Below are positions 15,723 to 22,654 of a stretch of 22,654 nucleotides of DNA, in pieces. The first letter of the stretch is position 1. Every line of letters starts with the position of its first letter. A model generated the notes under the pieces. That model was not told the DNA's origin. It ran no database searches and saw only the letters and a program-made list of their open reading frames with translations. The DNA is from Lentisphaeria bacterium UBA7640. Its GTDB lineage: Bacteria > Verrucomicrobiota > Lentisphaeria > Victivallales > Victivallaceae. Position numbers and translations under genes: made by a program. The DNA lies in assembly GCA_002483765.1 (NCBI GenBank), contig DLIO01000059.1, positions 1 to 22,654 on the forward strand, given 5' to 3'.

Positions 15723-16922
15723 TTAATTTGCTTTGATTGTGGTGGCAGATTTGGAGCAGTTGATCTTTTTCATCTGTTCGATGCTGACCATCAGATAACG
15801 GGGTAAATGGAAGAATGTTTTCCATTTACCGCCTTTGAGGGTGTGAGTCGGTTCGCCGCGGCGGTTGAGATAGCCGAACCATTCGCCATATTCGGCATCG
15901 CAAAAATGTTGCCAGGCCCATTGATCGGTTTTTGCAAAATAATCTATGAACCGTTGTTCTCCGGTCAAGCGAAATGCGAACAGAGCCGCAAGCATCGCTT
16001 CATTGTGCGGCCACCACAATTTCATATCCCAATGTAGTTCCATTGGCGGTTTATTTAGAACATCCATAAAATAATAGATGCCACCAAATTCGCGATCACT
16101 GCCAAATTCGAATAGTGCGGCAGTGATTTCTGCCGCTTTTTTGATCAAAATTGGATTATGGTTTTTTTCGGCATACTGCATGATAAACCACATTGATTCG
16201 AGGCCATGACCAGGATTGATGAGCCGACCATCACACGAATCAAGATCAAAACTGCCATCTGGGTTGATGTTTTCAAATATCACCTTGAACTCTGGGTTCC
16301 AGAATTTTTCCATAACGGTTTCGACGGCCTTACTCGCATCGGCTTCGTATTCATCAGTGCCGAGGTTTTCCTGCATTACATTGCAGAGATTAGCGAGGAT
16401 CATAAAATGTCCGAGCGAAAGACGTTTAGCGCGCCCTGGCATTGCTTTATCCCAACGTCCCTTAGGATTATCCATGCGATTTATGTAGGAACGCATCGCC
16501 GAATTGGCTTCAATACGAAATTGTTCTTCTCCTGTGGCTTTGAACATTGCCGCCGCTCCCATGGCGGCAAAACAATCGGAGAAAATATTAGCTGGAGCAG
16601 TCGTTGGTTTGCCAGCGCGGTTCAGCGAAAAATAGTAACTGCCATCTGGAGATTTACCATTTTTGACCAAAAAATCATAACCGCGCCGAGCGATATCCAG
16701 CCATTGCGGTTTACCGTATTCGCTTCGGTAGAGGGTTGCGAACATATAGACAATGCGCCATTGCATCCACATATATTTTTCCGTGTCAAAGACCGAACCA
16801 TCGCGGTCAAGGCAAGTGAAATATCCGCCGTATTGCTGGTCTTCGCAATTTTTCTCCCAAAATGATATGGTGGATTCCAGTAACTCTTGTTCGTAACGTT
16901 TAATTATTGATGCAAATTCCAT
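15723..16922 (-). CDS. N-acylglucosamine 2-epimerase family protein (399 aa)
   Basis: Alpha/alpha-barrel sugar epimerase family (AGE/renin-binding protein). Members interconvert N-acetylglucosamine and N-acetylmannosamine; close relatives use cellobiose or mannose, so the substrate is not certain. Motifs: WMQWRIVYMFA near residue 52, INPGHGLES with H239, KLWWPHNEAM with H306, and FFHLPRYLM with H372. H239 and H372 coincide with the two catalytic histidines I recall for the Anabaena enzyme. The length is normal for the family. There is no signal peptide, so it is cytoplasmic. It converges on rsmH with only 13 bp between. An esterase gene lies upstream on the same strand, suggesting carbohydrate scavenging, but the 186-bp gap with a hairpin suggests separate transcripts. 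Confidence 0.88.
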   Translation of the reverse strand: MEFASIIKRYEQELLESTISFWEKNCEDQQYGGYFTCLDRDGSVFDTEKYMWMQWRIVYMFATLYRSEYGKPQWLDIARRGYDFLVKNGKSPDGSYYFSLNRAGKPTTAPANIFSDCFAAMGAAAMFKATGEEQFRIEANSAMRSYINRMDNPKGRWDKAMPGRAKRLSLGHFMILANLCNVMQENLGTDEYEADASKAVETVMEKFWNPEFKVIFENINPDGSFDLDSCDGRLINPGHGLESMWFIMQYAEKNHNPILIKKAAEITAALFEFGSDREFGGIYYFMDVLNKPPMELHWDMKLWWPHNEAMLAALFAFRLTGEQRFIDYFAKTDQWAWQHFCDAEYGEWFGYLNRRGEPTHTLKGGKWKTFFHLPRYLMVSIEQMKKINCSKSATTIKAN

Positions 16923-17024
16923 AACATAACTCCATATTGATTTAGTTCATAAAAATACAATATTCAGATCATTCCGAATTATAATTTGTATAAGTATCAC
17001 CGTGTAACTTATATTTATAATTCA

Positions 17025-17043
17025 CGCGCGCATAATGCGCGCG
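17025..17043 (-). terminator. GC-rich palindrome downstream of the esterase gene
   Basis: CGCGCGCAT / ATGCGCGCG forms a near-perfect hairpin around one central base, 66 bp past the esterase stop and about 100 bp before the epimerase start. There is no T-run on the minus strand, so it could be a terminator, an operator or an mRNA-stabilising stem. Confidence 0.4.
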
Positions 17044-17108
17044 CTAATTACAAACATGAATTGCAACATTTTATGCTTGCGCTCTCTGCGCTAAAAACTC
17101 CCTCGTGT

Positions 17109-18176
17109 TCACTTAGTCAATTCGATAACTTCTGCTTTAACCTTAACGGCACTCCAATCGGCCGTTTTACCCTTACGTTGCTGAGCCAACCATTCAATAC
17201 CAATATTAGCCAAACTTTGATGTCCTCCCTCAAAAATCGTAACCCTGACGTTTTGAGAATTACGACGAGCATGAAGCTTGATTTTTCCGTATGATTTATC
17301 TTGTTCTGGTGCGGCAATTGTTGATGGAACGGCTTCCTTTTCGACTAGAAACTTGATCTCTTCGGGTTGAAAACGATCTTCCGAGGCAGCCAGCAGATTA
17401 TAAGCGTTAAGCGAATGATCTATTGGCACGCTCCCGGTATGCCCATCATGGATACCAGTGGCAATATCTACTGGAATTTTTTGGGCGTTTTTAAGATAAG
17501 TGATTGGCGAACGCTTTAGCGCTTCGGCACGGGCATTCTCATCGGTTGCCGGATTTCCTCCGCAAGCTTTTTCGATATGCATTCCATAACCTTTACTACC
17601 ATGATGTTGATGCCAACGTTCGACGTCAGAGATCGGGCACCACGCTGAAACTGCCGCCCATATTTCCGGATGACGTCCAGCGAGCAACAACGCCGCGTGA
17701 CCGCCTCCGGAACCACCGATTAAATAAATACGTGATTCATCAACCTCAACCTGGGTTTTCATATATTCTACTGCGGCCACAATATCGCCAACCATCAACT
17801 CTGAGCCCAACGCTTGAGGTGTCCAATTCGGGCCTCGAAAATCAGGATAAATCAGGTGCCAACCTTTCTTAGCGCACAGCGTGGCATAATTTTCGCCACC
17901 ATTCTGGTAATTAGCGCTCCAAGTGTGGAGAGCCACGAGAAGTGGCCGCGCTCCAGAAAGGTTTGATTTATAAATCATGGCGGGTTGTTCGCTTTGATCC
18001 ATCGGGCACGAATATTTTATTTCAGTGCAAAGGGAAGATTGTTTCTTATCCATTTTATTTCCTAAAGTTTTTGCGCTAACACCATGAACAGAGAAAAACA
18101 TTATCAACGACAATAGACACAGTCTTTTTTTAGAGATCCCATATCTGATGCAATGATGAATTTTTTTCTTGTCCAT
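17109..18176 (-). CDS. Secreted alpha/beta-hydrolase (esterase or S9-type peptidase fold, 355 aa)
   Basis: An N-terminal signal peptide (KKRLCLLSLIMFFSVHGVSA, likely cut after A35) sends it out of the cytoplasm. Nucleophile elbow: GGSGGG with S156. Candidate acid D244 (GIHDGH) and His H319 (EGGHQSL) complete the triad. LLVALHTWS near residue 80 should form the oxyanion side. The shape matches secreted esterases that deacylate plant or mucin polysaccharides, or dipeptidyl-peptidase-like hydrolases; which one is open. The start at 18176 is needed for the signal peptide. A possible promoter upstream on the minus strand has TTGTTT, 17 bp, TATAGT. It is probably functionally linked with the epimerase gene downstream. 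Confidence 0.8.
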   Translation of the reverse strand: MDKKKIHHCIRYGISKKRLCLLSLIMFFSVHGVSAKTLGNKMDKKQSSLCTEIKYSCPMDQSEQPAMIYKSNLSGARPLLVALHTWSANYQNGGENYATLCAKKGWHLIYPDFRGPNWTPQALGSELMVGDIVAAVEYMKTQVEVDESRIYLIGGSGGGHAALLLAGRHPEIWAAVSAWCPISDVERWHQHHGSKGYGMHIEKACGGNPATDENARAEALKRSPITYLKNAQKIPVDIATGIHDGHTGSVPIDHSLNAYNLLAASEDRFQPEEIKFLVEKEAVPSTIAAPEQDKSYGKIKLHARRNSQNVRVTIFEGGHQSLANIGIEWLAQQRKGKTADWSAVKVKAEVIELTK

Positions 18177-18390
18177 CTTACTTTCCGTGGTTTGTTTTTT
18201 TTATAAATCAAGTAAAAACCATTATCGGTGACATTGTTCACAGGTTTTTTTCGTTGGGTACTATATCTGAATTCACTCCCGAAAACAAGTTGACAATTGA
18301 AGCTAAATTCATTAAGGAAGGTACTAATGGGCATTGGACGAGAGGTCAAATCTACAGTTAGGGAGTTGGAGTTCCAGCAAAAGGGAAGAA

Positions 18391-18421
18391 TTAACACAGA
18401 GGCACGGAGGCACGGAGAAAA
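18391..18421 (+). repeat. CACGGA-type intergenic repeat, forward copy
   Basis: Contains CACAGAGGCACGGAGGCACG, with GGCACGGA units repeated at short period. Its reverse-complement relatives occur at 18696-18713 and 18722-18753 and at 14387-14400. Repeats of this wording are scattered in many PVC-group and other genomes. Confidence 0.6.
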
Positions 18422-18695
18422 TAGAAGAGAAGAGGTTTATCCAAGAAGGGCGGCGAATGTCCACTACGTCCGTGTTAGTCCTACATAATGTTGTGGGGCG
18501 AAAAAATATTGTCCGCAGAAAAAATTTTTTAACAGGTTATGGTGCGCAGGCTTTGAAAAGTTGTTCTTGGACGCGGATTTATGGGCTGTGAATGATCGTT
18601 TAAATTTTTGTGCGCATTATGCACGAGAGAATTTTAAAAATTAATTACACCATTTCCCATTAATTTCCATTAGTGTGGAGTTCTCAATTCCTTTA

Positions 18696-18753
18696 CCTTT
18701 TCCGTGGTTAAAAAATCTCCTTTTTCGTGCCTTTCGTGTTTTCCGTGGTTAAA
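18696..18753 (-). repeat. CACGGA-type intergenic repeats, two reverse copies
   Basis: CCTTTTCCGTGGTTAAA (18696-18712) and, further on, CTTTCGTGTTTTCCGTGG ending in TTAAA (18731-18753) are tandem copies. They are inverted relative to the copy at 18391, so the 18391-18753 segment is flanked by opposed copies. Confidence 0.6.
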
Positions 18754-18878
18754 TTCCTCTCCTGAACTTCACTATATCAAACAACATGCCGTAAAAGCTT
18801 CCAAAAAACTACATGGCGGTTTTAAAATGTCTATAGGGCAATTATATTATTACTTTAAAATCTGGCAAAGGACAAAAG

Positions 18879-20177
18879 ATGAAACAGACTGCTGAAACTA
18901 TTATTTTATTGAATTTAGGTTGTGAGGATATCCAAAAACTGGCGCGCGCTATTCGTGATAAAAACATCTACACCATGGTTATGCCTTATACGGTTTCCAC
19001 GGAACGCTTGATGCAGGAACAGCCGGCTGGTTTGATTATCTGCGCTGACCACAGTTCCCCCCTGCCCGCTGCGGAGATCGAACGTTTCCTAAAACTAAAC
19101 CTACCGGTAGCACTGGTGGATGCGGCGGCAGAAATGGCGCCAAATACCCAAGCAGAACGCTTCACTAATGATCCTGACGCTCTCGTTAAATTTTGTTTTG
19201 AAAAATGCGGTTGTACTGGCAGTTGGACTATGGAGAACTTTCTCAAGGAAACGATTAATGATATACGCACGCAAGTTGGAAAAAACCGAGTCATCTTAGG
19301 GCTAAGTGGCGGGGTTGATTCGTCAGTTGCTGCCGCTTTGCTACACAAGGCAATTGGCGACCAGTTGACCTGCGTATTCGTCAATCACGGGTTGCTCCGT
19401 AAAAACGAAGCTGAAAAAGTGCAAAAAATCTTCGCCCGTAACTTTAGAATGAATCTTCAATATGTCGATGCCTCAGAGCGCTTCCTTGACAAACTTCATG
19501 GTGTAGCTGATCCCGAAACGAAACGTAAAATAATCGGTCACGAATTTATTGAAGTTTTTACCGAAGCCGCCGCGAAGGTGGATGCGGAATTCCTCGGACA
19601 AGGTACTATTTATCCCGATATCGTGGAAAGTATTCCACTGGATGGCAACCCTTCTGGCGTAATTAAGAGCCATCATAACGTTGGCGGTTTGCCAGAAGAC
19701 CTTAAATTTGAACTGGTAGAACCGATTGATCGTTTATTTAAAGATGAAGTTCGCATGGTCGGCCGTTTGCTCGGTTTGCCTTCTGAAGTGCTTGACTGTC
19801 ATCCGTTTCCTGGCCCATCGTTGGGAGTCCGCCATCTTGGCGCGATTGAACGTGACACCTTGGAAATGCTTCGCGAAGCCGATGCGATTTTCATTGAAGA
19901 ATTAATTAACTCTGGTTGGTATCATAAAACTTGGCAGGCTTTTGCAGCATTTTTGCCGGTTAAAGCAGTGGGTATCAAAAATGGAAAACGCGCTTACGGT
20001 TATGCCATCGCCATTCGTTCGGTGAACAGCGTGGACGCAGTAACTGCTCAAGTGTCGCGTTTGCCATGGGAACTTTTAGAGAGAACATCCGAACGCATTA
20101 TTAACGAGATTGATGGGGTTAGCAGAGTCGTTTATGATATCAGCGCTAAACCTCCTGGCACCATCGAATGGGAATAA
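18879..20177 (+). CDS. guaA: GMP synthase with vestigial glutaminase domain (432 aa)
   Basis: Converts XMP to GMP using ATP and ammonia, the last step of guanine nucleotide synthesis. Residues about 115-432 are a complete ATP-pyrophosphatase and dimerisation region: P-loop LSGGVDSSV (142-150), FLGQGTIYPDIVES, SHHNVGGLP, HPFPGPSLGVR, and the standard end SAKPPGTIEWE. The first 110 residues resemble only the start of a class I glutaminase (ILLNLGCEDIQKLARAIR, then GLIICADHSS where GIILSGGPSS is usual). No nucleophile Cys (GICYG) or HPE motif follows, and about 90 residues are missing relative to the usual 510-525. The enzyme should need free ammonia or a separate amidotransferase. AAAGGA before ATG supports the start. 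rsmD follows after 16 bp. Confidence 0.9.
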   Translation: MKQTAETIILLNLGCEDIQKLARAIRDKNIYTMVMPYTVSTERLMQEQPAGLIICADHSSPLPAAEIERFLKLNLPVALVDAAAEMAPNTQAERFTNDPDALVKFCFEKCGCTGSWTMENFLKETINDIRTQVGKNRVILGLSGGVDSSVAAALLHKAIGDQLTCVFVNHGLLRKNEAEKVQKIFARNFRMNLQYVDASERFLDKLHGVADPETKRKIIGHEFIEVFTEAAAKVDAEFLGQGTIYPDIVESIPLDGNPSGVIKSHHNVGGLPEDLKFELVEPIDRLFKDEVRMVGRLLGLPSEVLDCHPFPGPSLGVRHLGAIERDTLEMLREADAIFIEELINSGWYHKTWQAFAAFLPVKAVGIKNGKRAYGYAIAIRSVNSVDAVTAQVSRLPWELLERTSERIINEIDGVSRVVYDISAKPPGTIEWE

Positions 20178-20193
20178 CCACAACGGTAACATT

Positions 20194-20766
20194 ATGATAA
20201 AAATCATCTCAGGGACGGCAAGAGGAGCTATTTTGGAAACTCCGTCCAGCCAAGATATACGCCCTACCACGATTCGCGCGCGTTGTAGCCTCATGGACAG
20301 CCTGTCGCCATGGCACGGCAAGCGCATAGCTGATATTTGCGCTGGCTCCGGCGCTGTCGGCCTAGAAGCCGCCAGTCGCGGCGCGAGTGATCTGTTATTT
20401 GTTGAAAAAAATCTCAAACATTGCCAGATTATCGAGAATAACATAGCGAAAATCCAGAAATCTGGTGCTAAAGCCAATTTCAAAGTTGTCCGTTCTGATA
20501 TTTTAAATGTCGCTACTTACAGCCAGTCTTTACCAACTCCGGATATTGTTTTTATTGACCCACCGTATGCTGAATCAGTCGAACTGTTTACAACTTTGAT
20601 GAAAAATCACGAATTTTTAGAATGGTCATGTTCAGCCACCTTAATCTGGGAATTACCTGACGAGTGCGGAAGTGCTGGTCATATTTTAGATATCACCGTT
20701 CCTGAAAGAGAAACTAGCATTCGCCGTTTCGGCTCGACATTATTTATTCTAATGAAGAAGCTATGA
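20194..20766 (+). CDS. rsmD: 16S rRNA (guanine-966 N2)-methyltransferase RsmD (190 aa)
   Basis: Methylates G966 in the 30S head using SAM. The N-terminal MIKIISGTARG and DIRPTT (residues 21-26) are family hallmarks. SAM motif I is DICAGSGAVGLEAASRGA (47-64), and the catalytic motif is DPPY (122-125). The start is ATG 20194, which gives the normal N-terminus; an upstream in-frame ATG inside guaA would add 28 unrelated residues. The C-terminus overlaps the next gene by 4 bp (ATGA), so translation is coupled. It is co-transcribed with guaA. Confidence 0.9.
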   Translation: MIKIISGTARGAILETPSSQDIRPTTIRARCSLMDSLSPWHGKRIADICAGSGAVGLEAASRGASDLLFVEKNLKHCQIIENNIAKIQKSGAKANFKVVRSDILNVATYSQSLPTPDIVFIDPPYAESVELFTTLMKNHEFLEWSCSATLIWELPDECGSAGHILDITVPERETSIRRFGSTLFILMKKL

Positions 20767-21845
20767 AGAAAATTCGTTGTCACGGTTGGCAATGGCAAAT
20801 TCGCCACCCAGAAATGCTCGATGATTGGTTTGAACGGTGGCCTGAAATAATGAAGTCAAACCAGGTTAAAAAAAATCCTGCACGCACTGTTTTCACCGTT
20901 AACGAGCGCTATTTTGTTAAATATTTTACACCACACGGAACATTTAATCGCGTTATTGCTTTTTTCAATTCCAAAGCGAAAGCTGAATTTAAAACCGGCC
21001 TAGCGCTGGAAAAATCTGGTATTCCGGTCGTAAAATATCTCGGTTGGGGAAAACAAGCCGGTTACAGTATGTTGCTTTCAGCCGCAAAAAACGACGCATC
21101 AACGGCAATGCAGCAGTGGCATCGAAATCCGCAACAACGTCCAGAGTTACTGGCAAAACTAGCGCAACTGACCCGTTTACTGATGATTAATCATTGGTTT
21201 CATCCAGATTATCATGCTGGAAATTTACTTTACGACAACAACAGCCTATGCTTGGTCGATGTCTATGGTATTAGACGCATTGCCAGTTTCAGTAAGAAGC
21301 AAAAATTACGCATGACCGCGATTATTCTTGGATTGCGCCAGCATATCAATGATGATCAAGCACATAAATTTATTTTAGATTCAAAAATTGCCGATAATGA
21401 ATCTGCGGCGGCAGAAATTTGGCGCGATGCGTTGTTCCGTGATGGACGGCGCATTGACAGTGACTGGGAAAAACGCCGTCGCCAGATTTTGAATAACTAC
21501 CCTAAGTTTGTTGAGGTTCGGGGTAATATTTCGCTACATCGCCTCGCGGACGGTAGCGTACCAGATTTAGGCAACGCGGTAAAAGAAATTTATTCATCCG
21601 AAATCGCGCTAAAATTATGGTTGCGATCATTTTTCCTGGAGTTACAAGGAATTGCTCATCGCAAAATTTTGGCTTGGGAGAATCACGACACTATCTATCT
21701 TGAAAATCTTGAAATCCTTCCTGAAGTAGATCCTGTAAAAGCCATGGAATTCATTAATCGCGCCACGCTTCTAGGCGTAGAACTCACGCCTGAAAAGCTC
21801 GTGCAACTAAAAACTGGCACGGTTATTCTGGGATCGATTATTTAA
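20763..21845 (+). CDS. Lipopolysaccharide kinase-like protein (Kdo/WaaP/InaA-type, 360 aa)
   Basis: Small eukaryotic-type kinase fold. The ATP-anchoring Lys is K53 in YFVKYF; E75 in KAKAEF suits the helix-C partner. The catalytic loop is HPDYHAGNLL (D149, N154), and the metal-binding Asp is D166 in LVDVYGIR. This spacing fits the Kdo/WaaP-type LPS kinase family (PF06293-like), which phosphorylates sugars of lipid A core at the inner membrane's cytoplasmic face. The C-terminal 160 residues have no motif I can name. No TM helices are seen. Its start overlaps the rsmD stop, placing it third in the guaA operon. The exact acceptor sugar is unknown. Confidence 0.75.
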   Translation: MKKIRCHGWQWQIRHPEMLDDWFERWPEIMKSNQVKKNPARTVFTVNERYFVKYFTPHGTFNRVIAFFNSKAKAEFKTGLALEKSGIPVVKYLGWGKQAGYSMLLSAAKNDASTAMQQWHRNPQQRPELLAKLAQLTRLLMINHWFHPDYHAGNLLYDNNSLCLVDVYGIRRIASFSKKQKLRMTAIILGLRQHINDDQAHKFILDSKIADNESAAAEIWRDALFRDGRRIDSDWEKRRRQILNNYPKFVEVRGNISLHRLADGSVPDLGNAVKEIYSSEIALKLWLRSFFLELQGIAHRKILAWENHDTIYLENLEILPEVDPVKAMEFINRATLLGVELTPEKLVQLKTGTVILGSII

Positions 21846-21862
21846 CAATCGCCAAACGCAAA

Positions 21863-22567
21863 TCAAGCTTTTTCCAGTTGATCGAGCAAGGCTTGAACGA
21901 ATAGTCCTTCTCGACAGCACTCTTCCACTTCATTGATAGTCAAGCCCAGATTACGCGCCAAGTCTAACCCCATCACCATGTTACCGGATGAATTCACATG
22001 CATGGGATTCTTCATCAACAAACGATAAATCGCACTATTTGCCCGTCGCAACTTTTCCCAGCGCGCAAAATGATCCATCAACAAATGTCCGGTTTGTTCA
22101 GCAACCTCCCGAATGATCTGCATATATTTAATAAGGCTTACGGCATACTGATGATCGATATTTTCCAAATCGCACGCGTAGTAGGTTTGAAAAATTATTT
22201 GTGCCCCTAAATCGGAGATCTTGCGTTCAAGTTCCAATAGATTGTCACGAAATTTTTCAGGCGTGATATTGCGTTCTGGATTGGCGTCATTACCACCGAT
22301 GGTCATAATGACCAAATGCGGTTTAAAGATGGCTAATTCTTGTTCAAAACGGTTTAACAAATCTCGGGTCGTATTGCCACTGATCCCCGAATTGATGAAT
22401 TGCCCACAGCCGCCACCAAATGAGTTTTTAAACCCAAGTTCAACGTAATCAAACCAATGCATCCCAGGTTGATAACGCTGAGTATTTGAAGAACCGAATG
22501 CCGCAACCCGAATAATATTTCTATCTTTAATTCTAGTAAAAACTGTTAAATCTTTAAAATCACTCAT
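21863..22567 (-). CDS. SGNH/GDSL-family hydrolase (234 aa)
   Basis: Family blocks in order: AAFGSSNT (S27 is the nucleophile position; GSSN replaces GDSN), INSGISGNTTRDL (G65), TIGGNDANP (N93), and NPMHVNSSGN (H190). The Asp three residues before the His in standard block V (DxxH) is N187. No signal peptide, so probably cytoplasmic. SGNH enzymes remove acyl groups from lipids, sugars or peptides; substrate unknown. AAGGAG nine bases before ATG supports the start. It converges on the kinase gene with 17 bp between. Confidence 0.82.
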   Translation of the reverse strand: MSDFKDLTVFTRIKDRNIIRVAAFGSSNTQRYQPGMHWFDYVELGFKNSFGGGCGQFINSGISGNTTRDLLNRFEQELAIFKPHLVIMTIGGNDANPERNITPEKFRDNLLELERKISDLGAQIIFQTYYACDLENIDHQYAVSLIKYMQIIREVAEQTGHLLMDHFARWEKLRRANSAIYRLLMKNPMHVNSSGNMVMGLDLARNLGLTINEVEECCREGLFVQALLDQLEKA

Positions 22568-22654
22568 TGCAAAATCTCCTTATATTTCACTTCAATATAA
22601 CTTAAACTAGGGGCAAAACAACTGAAAAACCTTGGGGAGTTGGAGAGTTGGAGA
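22568..22654. other. Window edge, promoter side of the SGNH hydrolase gene
   Basis: It contains the RBS of the hydrolase gene. The last 20 bases (GGAGTTGGAGAGTTGGAGA) form a short direct repeat related to GGGAGTTGGAG at about 18360. No gene. Confidence 0.4.

Larger units (their letters stand above)
18177..18878. other. 700-bp intergenic region with dispersed CACGGA-type repeats
   Basis: No convincing gene; short frames here run through repeats. It holds the divergent promoters for the esterase and for guaA. Two oppositely oriented repeat clusters are listed separately. GTGCGCATTATGCAC (18610-18624) is another perfect palindrome, resembling the one at 17025. Confidence 0.45.

Noticed and set aside
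18297..18591. Plus-strand frames of 63-85 codons before guaA
   Set aside because: They run through the CACGGA repeats, have no RBS and no protein-like composition.

Overview
The window joins two kinds of DNA. Positions 1 to about 13190 are AT-rich, gene-sparse and full of defence-type genes and decayed fragments, so they look like accessory DNA (a genomic island whose left end lies outside the window). From about 13340 to the end the genes are ordinary chromosomal ones: tRNA-Val, rsmH, an N-acylglucosamine 2-epimerase, a secreted esterase, a guaA-rsmD-sugar kinase operon and an SGNH hydrolase. An LPS-kinase-like protein implies a Gram-negative cell. The style of rsmH and guaA, and CACGGA-type intergenic repeats, suggest a PVC-group bacterium, perhaps Lentisphaerota or Kiritimatiellota. 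That placement is an impression from sequence, not a search result.

Island, left to right: the 3' end of an unrecognised gene (2-148); a frame-disrupted remnant (384-634) just downstream of a HEPN-like protein gene (646-1926); and a three-gene minus-strand operon (2451-6035). The operon encodes a nuclease-like effector with a DUF4297/Cap4-type N-terminus, a small middle component and a DUF3732-type ABC ATPase. This is the layout of the computationally described ABC three-component (ABC-3C) conflict systems, and a perfect 16-bp palindrome lies about 85 bp upstream of its first gene. Next come a plus-strand SH3-domain gene interrupted by 12.7 copies of a hexanucleotide, an attC-like imperfect palindrome, a 1061-aa single-chain restriction-modification enzyme (7796-10981), a small protein with a Cys/His/Asp pattern (11667-12215), and decayed coding fragments.

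The right border is marked by a short reading frame resembling an integrase C-terminal tail (13049-13156), followed within 15 bp by a copy of the last 18 bases of a tRNA-Ser gene (13169-13186). I read this as the att site of an element integrated into tRNA-Ser. It predicts an intact plus-strand tRNA-Ser gene to the left of the window.

Chromosomal part: a two-TM membrane protein (minus); tRNA-Val(UAC) with its own promoter; a stand-alone rsmH with an N-terminal extension; the epimerase and esterase (both minus); then guaA, rsmD and a kinase in one tight plus-strand operon, converging on an SGNH hydrolase. The GMP synthase has lost the catalytic part of its glutaminase domain and should depend on free ammonia or a separate subunit.
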